Assembly (NCBI GenBank): GCA_003131925.1
Contig: PKWC01000044.1
Location: 11,744-18,892, forward strand
Direction of reading: 5' to 3'
DNA from: Alphaproteobacteria bacterium
GTDB lineage: Bacteria > Pseudomonadota > Alphaproteobacteria > Micropepsales > Micropepsaceae
Length of the DNA stretch: 7,149 bases
This document shows, in pieces, positions 1-5,162 of this stretch (its first letter is position 1; every line of letters begins with the position of its first letter). The notes beneath the pieces are model-generated. The model was not told the origin of the DNA and ran no database searches. It saw nothing but the letters and a program-made list of their open reading frames with translations. The translations under genes were made by a program, and so were the position numbers.

Positions 1-100
1 TGTTCCAGGCGGCGTCGGGCCGATGACGCGCGCCTGTCTGATGCGCAACACTCTCGTCGCAGCCGCATCGCAGGCCGGACTGCCGGCGCCGATTGTCTGA
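1..100 (+). CDS. folD: FolD, bifunctional methylene-THF dehydrogenase/cyclohydrolase, C-terminal fragment
   Basis: Reading from base 2, 32 codons run to a TGA at 98-100. The peptide begins VPGGVGPMTRACLMRNT, which is the conserved C-terminal signature of FolD (PGGVGPMT), and ends in LPAPIV. FolD oxidises 5,10-methylene-tetrahydrofolate with NADP and hydrolyses the product to 10-formyl-tetrahydrofolate in cytosolic one-carbon metabolism. The PGGVGP loop belongs to the nucleotide-binding part of the enzyme. The rest of the gene lies left of the window. It converges on the SCO1/SenC gene with only 24 bases between the stop codons, and I see no clear terminator hairpin there. The short tail after the signature is normal for the family. 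Confidence 0.9.
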   Translation, partial: VPGGVGPMTRACLMRNTLVAAASQAGLPAPIV

Positions 101-124
101 ACCACGCCTCGCGGAAAATGTCGC

Positions 125-718
125 CTACAGCCGCTGGCCGATATCATTCGCCAGCTTTGCCGGGCCTTCGTGCTCGTCCAGAACGTCTTCAAATCGTCCA
201 TTGGGCGCGAGAAGATAGAGCGCGCTCGTGTGGTCGATGGAATAGGAGTTGCCGGGCAGCTTGTGCTTCGCATAGTAGACGCCATACGCATGAGCGACCG
301 AGGCGATCTGGGCTGCCGTGCCCGTCAGGCCGACGAATTCCGGACTGAAGGCTGCGAGATATGTCTTCAGCGTCTGCGGATGATCTCGTTCGGGATCGAG
401 CGTGATGAAAACCGGGACGATCTGCGAAGCCCGGGGTCCGAGCCGATGCAGCGCGTCCGCGATCTCCTGCAGCGTCGTGGGACAGACGTCCGGACAATAG
501 CTGTAGCCGAAATAGACAAGGACCCAGCGGCCGTGAAAATCCCCGTCGCTGCGTGCTTGGCCATTCTGGTCCGTAAGTGTGAACGCCCCGCCGATCCGCG
601 CAGCCTGACCGCCGGAATCAAATTGGGCGCCCGGCCCCACAAGCCGCCACGCCAGCACTGCAGCGCACAACGCCAAAACTGCGGAGAGTCCCATCAGAAT
701 GGTTGGTATGCGGTTCAT
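125..718 (-). CDS. senC: SCO1/SenC/PrrC family copper protein (cytochrome oxidase assembly)
   Basis: This is a 197-residue protein with one N-terminal membrane segment (about residues 7-25), followed by a periplasmic thioredoxin-like domain. The copper ligands of the family are present: a CxxxC motif (C75 and C79 in YCPDVC) and a distal histidine (H163 in SIDHTSALY). The DPERD stretch (108-112) is also typical. SCO proteins deliver copper to, or reduce the cysteines of, the CuA/CuB centres of cytochrome oxidase, and some act as thiol-disulfide oxidoreductases. The length is usual. The start at 718 is the only in-frame ATG after an upstream TGA that leaves the whole membrane segment intact, but no clear Shine-Dalgarno sequence precedes it. 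The gene is divergent from the redox sensor kinase gene, an association also known from Rhodobacter, where senC/prrC adjoins regBA/prrBA. Confidence 0.93.
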   Translation of the reverse strand: MNRIPTILMGLSAVLALCAAVLAWRLVGPGAQFDSGGQAARIGGAFTLTDQNGQARSDGDFHGRWVLVYFGYSYCPDVCPTTLQEIADALHRLGPRASQIVPVFITLDPERDHPQTLKTYLAAFSPEFVGLTGTAAQIASVAHAYGVYYAKHKLPGNSYSIDHTSALYLLAPNGRFEDVLDEHEGPAKLANDIGQRL

Positions 719-751
719 GGGATATCGGAACGCGACGCGCGGGGACCGAGA

Positions 752-779
752 TTGATAAGGTCAGGGATGGCAATAGCAA
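752..779 (-). promoter_or_regulatory. Candidate sigma-70 promoter for the SCO1/SenC gene
   Basis: On the minus strand TTGCTA (774-779) and TATCAA (752-757) are 16 bases apart, and each matches 4 of 6 consensus bases. Transcription would start near 745 and leave a leader of about 27 bases. The same two boxes read on the plus strand as TTGATA and TAGCAA, so a weak plus-strand promoter for actS could overlap it. This is inferred from pattern only. Confidence 0.25.
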
Positions 780-794
780 GCGCCGCAACGCCGC
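780..794 (+). promoter_or_regulatory. Possible RegA/ActR-type binding box
   Basis: GCGCC, five bases, then GCCGC fits the two-block GCGNC…GNCGC pattern described for RegA/PrrA-class regulators. It lies in the divergent region between SCO1/SenC and actS, 17 bases before the actS start. The DNA is GC-rich, so a chance match is quite possible. Confidence 0.25.
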
Positions 795-810
795 GCTTCG
801 GGAACGACGC

Positions 811-2241
811 ATGACTGCGCCGCAGCCGAGTGGCACGAAATTGTCCGAGCTGCGCGGCTGGACCTGGCTTTGGCCGTTCGACAATTCGGTTCTCGGCGGA
901 CGCGGCCAGACCATTCGCGGCCGGGTGCGGTTGCGCACCCTCAGCAACCTGCGATGGCTTGCCATTGGCGGCCAATCGGCAGCTTTGTTTGTTGTCCGCT
1001 TTGGCCTCGAATATCGCCTGCCACTCTGGCCATGTCTGGTCGCCATCGCGTCGAGCGTGGGCCTCAACGTGCTGCTTGCGACACGATTCCCCGCAACGCA
1101 CCGGCTCACGAATCGCGATGCGACTCTTCTGCTTGGATTTGACGTCGTGCAACTCGGCGCGCTTCTCTATCTGACCGGCGGGATCGAGAATCCGTTCTCG
1201 CTGATGTTTCTCGCGCCCGTCGTAATCGCTGCTGCGACGCTCAATCTGGGCAATACGCTGATCCTCGCCGCACTCGCGCTCGTTTCGATCTCCGTGATCG
1301 CGATCATGCATTTTCCCCTTCCCTGGTCGTCGCGCGAGCAATTGAACCTGCCTCCGCTCTACCAGGGCGGCATCTGGGCGTCGCTCGTGGTCGGCATCGG
1401 GTTCACGTCGATCTATGCCTGGCGGATCGCCAGCGAAGCGGCCCGCATGCAGGCGGGCCTTGCCGCGACCCAGCTGGCGCTTGCGCGCGAGCACCGGCTG
1501 GGCTCGCTCGGCGCACTTGCAACGGCGGCAGCCCATGAGCTTGGAACGCCGCTCGGCACAATCGCCGTGGTGGCACGCGAATTGGAGCGGGCATTGCCGC
1601 CCGCTTCGCCCGAAGCCGAGGACGCGCGGCTGCTCAGGGCGGAGGCGGAGCGCTGCCGCGGCATTCTCACTCAACTCGCAAGGCCCGAAAAGAGCGTGCT
1701 CGCCGCGGCCGAATGTCTTCCGCTCGGAGCACTGCTCAATGAGATCGCCAGCGAGCATCGCGGCGGCGACATTGCGATCGGAATTCACCTTCCACCGGGA
1801 GCGGAGGCCGCCCCGGAGCCGAAAGTCTGGCGCATACCCGAGCTCTTGCACGGTCTCGGCAATCTTGTCGCCAATGCCGCGGATTTCGCCAGGACCACCG
1901 TGTCGATTCACGCGGAATGGACAATGGCGGAACTCATCATCTCGGTGGAAGATGACGGGCCGGGATTTGAGCCGGAAATTCTCGAACGCATCGGCGAGCC
2001 CTTTGTTACGTCCCGACCGGGAAGCTACGCGCTTGGCAATACGGAACTTGGCCCGAGCGACACCTTCGACGGGCAGCATGGAATGGGTCTTGGCTTTTTC
2101 ATTGCCAAGACGCTCATCGAACAGACGGGCGGCAGCGTCAATGCCCAAAATCGGGAGGAGGGCGGTGCGAGGGTGACGCTGAGCTGGCTTCGCGGCGCCA
2201 TCGACGGTGAAGTCCCGCCTGGCCGCATCGAGACGTTTTGA
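811..2241 (+). CDS. actS: ActS/RegB/PrrB-type redox sensor histidine kinase
   Basis: From ATG 811 this is a 476-residue membrane histidine kinase. Residues about 47-205 form several hydrophobic segments. GGIENPF (123-129) is the ubiquinone-site motif that marks the RegB/ActS/PrrB group. The phosphorylated histidine is H242 in AAAHELGTPLGT. C282, in ERCRGIL, matches the redox-active cysteine of RegB. The ATPase part has an N-box (NLVANAAD, 351-358), DDGPGF (381-386) and GMGLGFFIAK (424-433). The kinase phosphorylates its partner ActR/RegA in response to quinone redox state and thiol oxidation, and so controls respiration, carbon and nitrogen fixation or acid tolerance depending on the species. 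GGGA at 800-803 sits 7 bases before 811. An in-frame ATG at 703 would extend the protein into the SCO1/SenC start and adds no family sequence. actR follows 58 bases downstream. Confidence 0.92.
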   Translation: MTAPQPSGTKLSELRGWTWLWPFDNSVLGGRGQTIRGRVRLRTLSNLRWLAIGGQSAALFVVRFGLEYRLPLWPCLVAIASSVGLNVLLATRFPATHRLTNRDATLLLGFDVVQLGALLYLTGGIENPFSLMFLAPVVIAAATLNLGNTLILAALALVSISVIAIMHFPLPWSSREQLNLPPLYQGGIWASLVVGIGFTSIYAWRIASEAARMQAGLAATQLALAREHRLGSLGALATAAAHELGTPLGTIAVVARELERALPPASPEAEDARLLRAEAERCRGILTQLARPEKSVLAAAECLPLGALLNEIASEHRGGDIAIGIHLPPGAEAAPEPKVWRIPELLHGLGNLVANAADFARTTVSIHAEWTMAELIISVEDDGPGFEPEILERIGEPFVTSRPGSYALGNTELGPSDTFDGQHGMGLGFFIAKTLIEQTGGSVNAQNREEGGARVTLSWLRGAIDGEVPPGRIETF

Positions 2242-2264
2242 CCCCAATCTTCCGATCCTATATT
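2238..2264 (+). promoter_or_regulatory. Candidate internal promoter for actR
   Basis: TTGACC (2238-2243) overlaps the actS stop codon, and TATATT (2259-2264) follows after 15 bases. Each box matches 5 of 6 consensus bases, though the spacing is shorter than the usual 16-18. Transcription would begin near 2271 and give actR a leader of about 30 bases. It could let the response regulator be made independently of the kinase. Confidence 0.35.
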
Positions 2265-2265
2265 G

Positions 2266-2279
2266 CGCACTCGCGTGCG
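2266..2279. repeat. Small inverted repeat between actS and actR
   Basis: CGCAC, a 4-base loop TCGC, then GTGCG form a perfect 5-bp inverted repeat just downstream of the candidate actR -10 box. It could be a short RNA hairpin in the actR leader or an operator half-site pair. It has no T-run, so it is not a terminator. Confidence 0.3.
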
Positions 2280-2299
2280 ATGCCGGCCAACACAGAGCG

Positions 2300-2845
2300 A
2301 TGAACCAGCCCCCCCTTCCCGAAGAGCGTACGCTTCTGATCGTCGAGGACGACCGCCCGTTTCGCGAGCGCCTGGCCCGTGCGATGGAGGCGCGGGGTTT
2401 CACGGTCGCCATCGCGGAAAACGTTGCCCAGGGCATGTCGCGCGCGCGAGAGGTGCCCCCGGCCTTTGCGGTCGTGGACCTTAAGCTCGATGACGGCAGC
2501 GGTCTCGACGTCGTGGAGGCGCTGCACGAAGTGAGACCGGAGGCGCGCGTTGTGGTGCTCACCGGATTCGGCAATATCGCGACCGCCGTGGCGGCAGTGA
2601 AATATGGCGCGATCGACTACATTCCAAAGCCTGCCGACGCCGACGACATTCTTTCCGCGCTGCTCGCTGCCCCCGGACACAAGCCGCAGCCGCCGGAAAA
2701 CCCGATGTCGGCCGACCGCGTGCGCTGGGAGCACATTCAGCGCGTCTACGAATTGTGCGGCCACAACGTGTCGGAAACCGCGCGACGCCTCAACATGCAC
2801 CGGCGCACCCTTCAGCGCATCCTCGCCAAGCGCAGCCCGAGATAG
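2300..2845 (+). CDS. actR: ActR/RegA/PrrA-type response regulator
   Basis: This 181-residue regulator has an N-terminal receiver domain (about 11-125) with the acidic pocket E16-D17-D18, the phosphoacceptor D60 in VVDLKLDDGSGL, T88 in VLTGFG and K110 in YIPKP. A short proline-rich linker (about 127-136) leads to a Fis-type helix-turn-helix (about 143-176). The stretch NVSETARRLNMHRRTLQRIL is the highly conserved DNA-reading part of the RegA/ActR/PrrA family. The compact length and single-output layout are typical of the family, and no sigma-54 AAA domain is present. It is the partner of the upstream kinase. The start at 2300 is chosen because the receiver domain begins right after it. An in-frame ATG at 2207 would lie inside actS. 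Only a weak AGAG (2294-2297) precedes it as a ribosome site. Confidence 0.93.
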   Translation: MNQPPLPEERTLLIVEDDRPFRERLARAMEARGFTVAIAENVAQGMSRAREVPPAFAVVDLKLDDGSGLDVVEALHEVRPEARVVVLTGFGNIATAVAAVKYGAIDYIPKPADADDILSALLAAPGHKPQPPENPMSADRVRWEHIQRVYELCGHNVSETARRLNMHRRTLQRILAKRSPR

Positions 2846-2885
2846 TTCGCCGTTACAAAGATCAAAGGGACGGAGAATCTCGGGG

Positions 2886-2910
2886 CCGCACGCATGCGGG
2901 CTCAAGGCCC
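2886..2910. terminator. Hairpin-prone spacer between convergent actR and yjbR
   Basis: CCGCA (2886-2890) and TGCGG (2895-2899) form a 5-bp stem with a 4-base loop. An alternative stem pairs GGGC (2898-2901) with GCCC (2907-2910). The site lies in the 78-bp gap between convergent genes, where a bidirectional terminator is expected, but neither strand has a following T-run. Only the hairpins are visible; termination is inferred. Confidence 0.25.
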
Positions 2911-2923
2911 AAAGAGACTTGCG

Positions 2924-3304
2924 CTAATTCGCAGCGTCGATCTGTTTGACCAGTTTCTTTGGCGCGATCGCGCGCCAGCGGCGCTCGAGCATTGCGCGCA
3001 GCCGGACCGGGTCGAGCAAGGACATGCGCGCGAGCACGGCGGGATAGTTGCGATAGTGATTCGTGATGTGAAAGAGCTTCGGATCGCTCTCCAGCAGCAT
3101 GTCGCGCTCGTCGATGGAACCAACAATCAGGACGAGGGAACCATCCTCGTCTCGAAGGCGCGTAAAAAACTTCCCGGCGACGAGAAACGACGGCTTCCCG
3201 TAAGACGTCCCCTCGCTTGCAGCCGGAAACGACAGCGCGATCTTGCGCAGCTGCGCGCGGGTGATGCCTGCCTGTGACGCGGCCTTGTTCGCACGTTTGG
3301 TCAT
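2924..3304 (-). CDS. MmcQ/YjbR family protein (DUF419-type)
   Basis: This 126-residue protein has the features of the MmcQ/YjbR family: an early ALSFPAASEGTSYGKPSFLVAGKFF segment split over a strand-rich half, HITNHYRNYPAVLARMSLLD (about 79-98), and a C-terminal helical end carrying RRWRAIAPKKLV. The fold of the family is CyaY-like and some members are called DNA-binding, but no reaction is firmly established, so I do not assign a function. There is no signal peptide or membrane segment. The basic N-terminus (MTKRANK) is slightly long. The start ATG overlaps the mmcB stop codon in an ATGA, and GGAG lies about 10 bases upstream of it inside mmcB. This indicates a translationally coupled two-gene operon and would place the gene under the mmcB promoter. 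Confidence 0.85.
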   Translation of the reverse strand: MTKRANKAASQAGITRAQLRKIALSFPAASEGTSYGKPSFLVAGKFFTRLRDEDGSLVLIVGSIDERDMLLESDPKLFHITNHYRNYPAVLARMSLLDPVRLRAMLERRWRAIAPKKLVKQIDAAN

Positions 3305-3753
3305 TCGGCGATTGCTCCAAGCACTCTGCGCGGCTCCGTCGCGAGCTCGAGTGTCAGTGCGAGGCGTTCCGCGGCGGCACGCGCAAACCTTAACGTCACG
3401 GCTTTGCGCCTGCTCGGGTGCAGCACCGAAGCCGGAGCGGCCCGCACGATCGCGCCGCCGTAGCGATCGGCCACGATAAGGCCTGTTTCGCGCGGCACCA
3501 GCTCATCGGGAAACTCGGGAGGAATGGCGAAATAGAACAATTCGCAGAATTCCAGATAGTCGGGCCACTTCGCGTCGCCTTTCAGATCGGGAATTGCCAC
3601 TTTGACCTCGACGCCTGCGACGGTTCCATCCGCGCCCAGCGCCGCCACATCGAGCCTGCGCCCGTTGGCCAGCGAGAATTCGAGGATCGGGCTGAACCCT
3701 TCCTGGATCAGCAGGCGGCTGACGCCGCGTGCGACTTCGGCCGCCGTGGTCAT
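3301..3753 (-). CDS. mmcB: MmcB family DNA repair protein (PD-(D/E)XK nuclease-like)
   Basis: This is a 150-residue cytosolic protein. The nuclease-like core is visible: E25, D35 in GRRLDVAAL, and E49-V-K51 in GVEVKVAI, matching the D…ExK signature of the PD-(D/E)XK superfamily. It continues with DLKGDAKWPDYLEFCELFYF (56-75) and the IPPEFP turn, which are hallmarks of the MmcB/DUF1052 family. In Caulobacter mmcB is an SOS-regulated gene needed for mitomycin C resistance, so a role in repair of cross-linked or bulky DNA lesions is likely here. The exact chemistry is not known. The ATG at 3753 has no recognisable Shine-Dalgarno sequence, and a good -10 box ends only 6 bases upstream of it, which suggests a leaderless or nearly leaderless message. 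The gene is followed by yjbR with a 4-base overlap. Confidence 0.87.
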   Translation of the reverse strand: MTTAAEVARGVSRLLIQEGFSPILEFSLANGRRLDVAALGADGTVAGVEVKVAIPDLKGDAKWPDYLEFCELFYFAIPPEFPDELVPRETGLIVADRYGGAIVRAAPASVLHPSRRKAVTLRFARAAAERLALTLELATEPRRVLGAIAE

Positions 3754-3759
3754 ACGGCT

Positions 3760-3765
3760 ATTCTA
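3760..3765 (-). promoter_or_regulatory. Candidate -10 box of the mmcB–yjbR promoter
   Basis: Minus-strand TAGAAT matches 5 of 6 bases of TATAAT and ends 6 bases before the mmcB ATG. Transcription would begin at or next to the start codon. The -35 is poor: TTGGAT (3785-3790) is 19 bases away. The position agrees with the missing ribosome site, but this remains an inference. Confidence 0.35.
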
Positions 3766-3766
3766 A

Positions 3767-3781
3767 GCACAAAGCGAGAAC
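3767..3781 (-). promoter_or_regulatory. LexA-type (SOS) operator in front of mmcB
   Basis: The minus strand reads GTTCTCGCTTTGTGC. The alphaproteobacterial LexA operator is GTTC-N7-GTTC, so 7 of 8 fixed bases match at the right spacing, with a T-rich interior also seen in known boxes. It lies between the candidate -10 and -35 of mmcB, exactly where a repressor would block transcription. MmcB genes are known SOS targets in Caulobacter, which strengthens the call. Confidence 0.5.
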
Positions 3782-3794
3782 GGAATCCAATTCC
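3782..3794. repeat. Interrupted palindrome GGAAT-N3-ATTCC
   Basis: This is a perfect 5-bp inverted repeat around CCA in the 59-bp gap between the ferritin-like gene's 3' end and mmcB. It abuts the LexA-like box and overlaps the place of the mmcB -35 region. It may be a second operator. A weak imperfect hairpin (3793-3810) beside it could help end the ferritin-like transcript, but it lacks a T-run. Confidence 0.35.
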
Positions 3795-3812
3795 AGTGCG
3801 AAGCCGCTGGGA

Positions 3813-4925
3813 TCATTCCGCTGCCAGCAATGCCGTCCCGGCCCCGCCGCGAAAATTGATCGTCTTGAGGAACTTGATCCCTTCCTCGGCGATATCGTCG
3901 CCGACCATACGGTCGCCCTCGCGCTTCAACTCGTCCATGTCGACATAAACAGCATAGAAAGCGCGGCTGCGATCGGTGACGATGCCAGAGTTGAGGAGCG
4001 TCTTGATCAGTACACGGAAGATATTCGCGGATTGTTTCATCTGCTCGCGGCGCTGGTCGTCACCGAAAGCCTCCTGGATTGCCGCCATCGCTTCCTGCCA
4101 GTCGAGACCGACAGATGCATAGACCGGTTTCTGCTGCTCCGGATTGACCAGGTTGAAGAGCAGGGTCTGAAAACATTGCGCCGCCCAGTCTTCGACCAGG
4201 TTGTGTTCTTCCGGTGTGAGCCTCGGGATCGTGCGGTCGGCCCAGATCTTTCCGAATTTGTGGTGAAACGCTTCGTCTGTCATGACGAGCTGGCACAGCT
4301 TGACCAGCAACGGATCGCTGGACCGTTGATAGAGAGTGGCAAAGGCGCCCATCGCCAGCCCTTCTACGAGCATCTGCATGCCCACGATTTTTTTGTAGAC
4401 CTCGGGCGCGAGGACAAGCTCTGTCAGCAGGTTCTGGAGAGTCGGGCCGCAGGGCAACGGCGCTCCCCAGCGCGCCTTGATATAGGCGCTGAACGCCGTC
4501 ACATGACGCGCTTCCTCCCGCGTCTGGTTGGCGGCGTATTCCTGTGCGCCCGGGTCGCTGAGGATGTGACAGAGCGATGCCGATAGCGCGAGCGCGCCCT
4601 GTTCCCCATGAAGGATCGACGACAGCGACCAGCGTGCCGACTGGTTCGCAAACCGAATATGATCGCTGCCCTTCAACCGCTCCCCGAGGCTCGTCTGGAA
4701 AATGGGAAACATCTCGTCGGGCAGGATCTGCTGCCGTTCGAGATCGAAGGGCTCGCTGAAATCGATGTATTTCGGATTCAGCGGATCCCAGAAATGGTCA
4801 TGGGTCGCAGAAATGATGCGGTCGAATGCGCTTGAACGCCGTCCGTAGCGCTCGGGCTCCATCATTGCCGGGAAATCGTCGGGCGCGACCGCGTCGTAGG
4901 CGCCGTCTTTGGTGATCTGGACCAT
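3813..4925 (-). CDS. Diiron ferritin-like domain protein, substrate unknown
   Basis: This 370-residue, largely helical, soluble protein carries a duplicated carboxylate-bridged diiron signature: E108 (HGEQG) followed by E138 and H141 (EEARH), and E188 (LVEGL) followed by E218 and H221 (DEAFHH). In both halves the lone Glu and the ExxH Glu are exactly 30 residues apart. This is the pattern of O2-activating diiron enzymes such as ribonucleotide reductase R2-like oxidases, AurF-type N-oxygenases and desaturases, and of larger ferritin-like proteins. I recognise the broad fold but not a specific substrate. There is no signal peptide or transmembrane segment. Start 4925 is preferred over the in-frame ATG at 4955, because AAGGGAG lies 7 bases before it and the 4955 start would fall on the -10 box. 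It is transcribed alone from its own promoter, 59 bases ahead of mmcB. Confidence 0.75.
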   Translation of the reverse strand: MVQITKDGAYDAVAPDDFPAMMEPERYGRRSSAFDRIISATHDHFWDPLNPKYIDFSEPFDLERQQILPDEMFPIFQTSLGERLKGSDHIRFANQSARWSLSSILHGEQGALALSASLCHILSDPGAQEYAANQTREEARHVTAFSAYIKARWGAPLPCGPTLQNLLTELVLAPEVYKKIVGMQMLVEGLAMGAFATLYQRSSDPLLVKLCQLVMTDEAFHHKFGKIWADRTIPRLTPEEHNLVEDWAAQCFQTLLFNLVNPEQQKPVYASVGLDWQEAMAAIQEAFGDDQRREQMKQSANIFRVLIKTLLNSGIVTDRSRAFYAVYVDMDELKREGDRMVGDDIAEEGIKFLKTINFRGGAGTALLAAE

Positions 4926-4954
4926 GGGCCGCTCCCTTGATGACCAGCAGTGCA

Positions 4955-4983
4955 AGTATCCTCATCGAATGGTCTGGTGTCAA
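4955..4983 (-). promoter_or_regulatory. Strong sigma-70 promoter for the ferritin-like gene
   Basis: The minus strand shows a perfect -35 TTGACA (4978-4983), a 17-base spacer and GATACT (4955-4960, 4 of 6). Transcription would start near 4948, giving a leader of about 22 bases that contains the AAGGGAG ribosome site. This is the best-looking promoter in the window. Confidence 0.6.
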
Positions 4984-4989
4984 CAAAAA

Positions 4990-5003
4990 TGACGCATGCG
5001 TCA
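4990..5003. promoter_or_regulatory. 14-bp perfect palindrome, putative operator
   Basis: TGACGCATGCGTCA is its own reverse complement over all 14 bases. It begins 6 bases upstream of the -35 box of the ferritin-like gene, with its centre about 48 bases from the predicted start of transcription. That is a position often used by activators, or by repressors that act through the -35 box. The cognate regulator is not encoded in the window and I do not recognise the site. Confidence 0.45.
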
Positions 5004-5007
5004 CGAT

Positions 5008-5027
5008 TCATGCCAACGTGTCATGCC
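5008..5027 (+). repeat. Direct repeat TCATGCC, 13-base period
   Basis: TCATGCC occurs at 5008-5014 and again at 5021-5027, separated by AACGTG. It lies next to the 14-bp palindrome in the divergent region between the ferritin-like gene and hslV. The period is somewhat over one helical turn. It could be a tandem regulator site, and it may be chance. Confidence 0.3.
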
Positions 5028-5108
5028 TTGGTTTTTCGCTCGTTCGAACGTCCTTTTCGCGCCTGACCGACAACGATCGACCAGCCTCCGCTTGCGCCGC
5101 TTCACCTG

Positions 5109-5136
5109 TTGCGGCGCGAGATGCCCCGCCCTATTT
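5109..5136 (+). promoter_or_regulatory. Candidate hslV promoter
   Basis: TTGCGG (5109-5114) and CTATTT (5131-5136) are 16 bases apart. The -10 resembles the CTAT-type boxes of alphaproteobacteria, and the surrounding CCCTATTT could also be read as a loose heat-shock sigma (RpoH) -10. Transcription would start near 5143. A possible ribosome site AAGGG (5149-5153) lies 9 bases before the hslV ATG. Assignment to one sigma factor is not possible by eye. Confidence 0.35.
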
Positions 5137-5162
5137 GAGGCCGGCATTAAGGGCCTGACACC

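Noticed and set aside
101..124. Terminator between folD and the SCO1/SenC gene
   Set aside because: The 24-base gap contains no convincing stem-loop and no T-run on either strand.
703..810. Upstream start for actS at 703
   Set aside because: It would overlap the start of the divergent SCO1/SenC gene and add an Arg-rich stretch without family resemblance. ATG 811 has a nearby GGGA.
2207..2299. Upstream start for actR at 2207 inside actS
   Set aside because: The extra 31 residues precede a receiver domain that begins normally at 2300, and no good ribosome site is seen at 2207.
715..2574. A 619-codon minus-strand open frame opposite actS and actR
   Set aside because: It mirrors two clear plus-strand genes with full family motifs. 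Its translation is Arg/Ala-rich with no domain pattern. Long antisense frames are common in GC-rich DNA.
3729..4586. A 285-codon plus-strand frame opposite the ferritin-like gene
   Set aside because: It is a shadow of the diiron protein, whose metal-binding repeats are exact. The plus-strand peptide has no family features and no good ribosome site.
5041..5050. 10-bp palindrome CGTTCGAACG read as a LexA or other operator
   Set aside because: The half-sites are adjacent, not spaced as in the alphaproteobacterial LexA box. It is not close to either candidate promoter, and a 10-bp palindrome is weak evidence alone.
4937..5158. A 73-codon plus-strand frame in the ferritin-like/hslV spacer
   Set aside because: It runs through the promoter, palindrome and direct repeats, with no ribosome site and no recognisable protein features.
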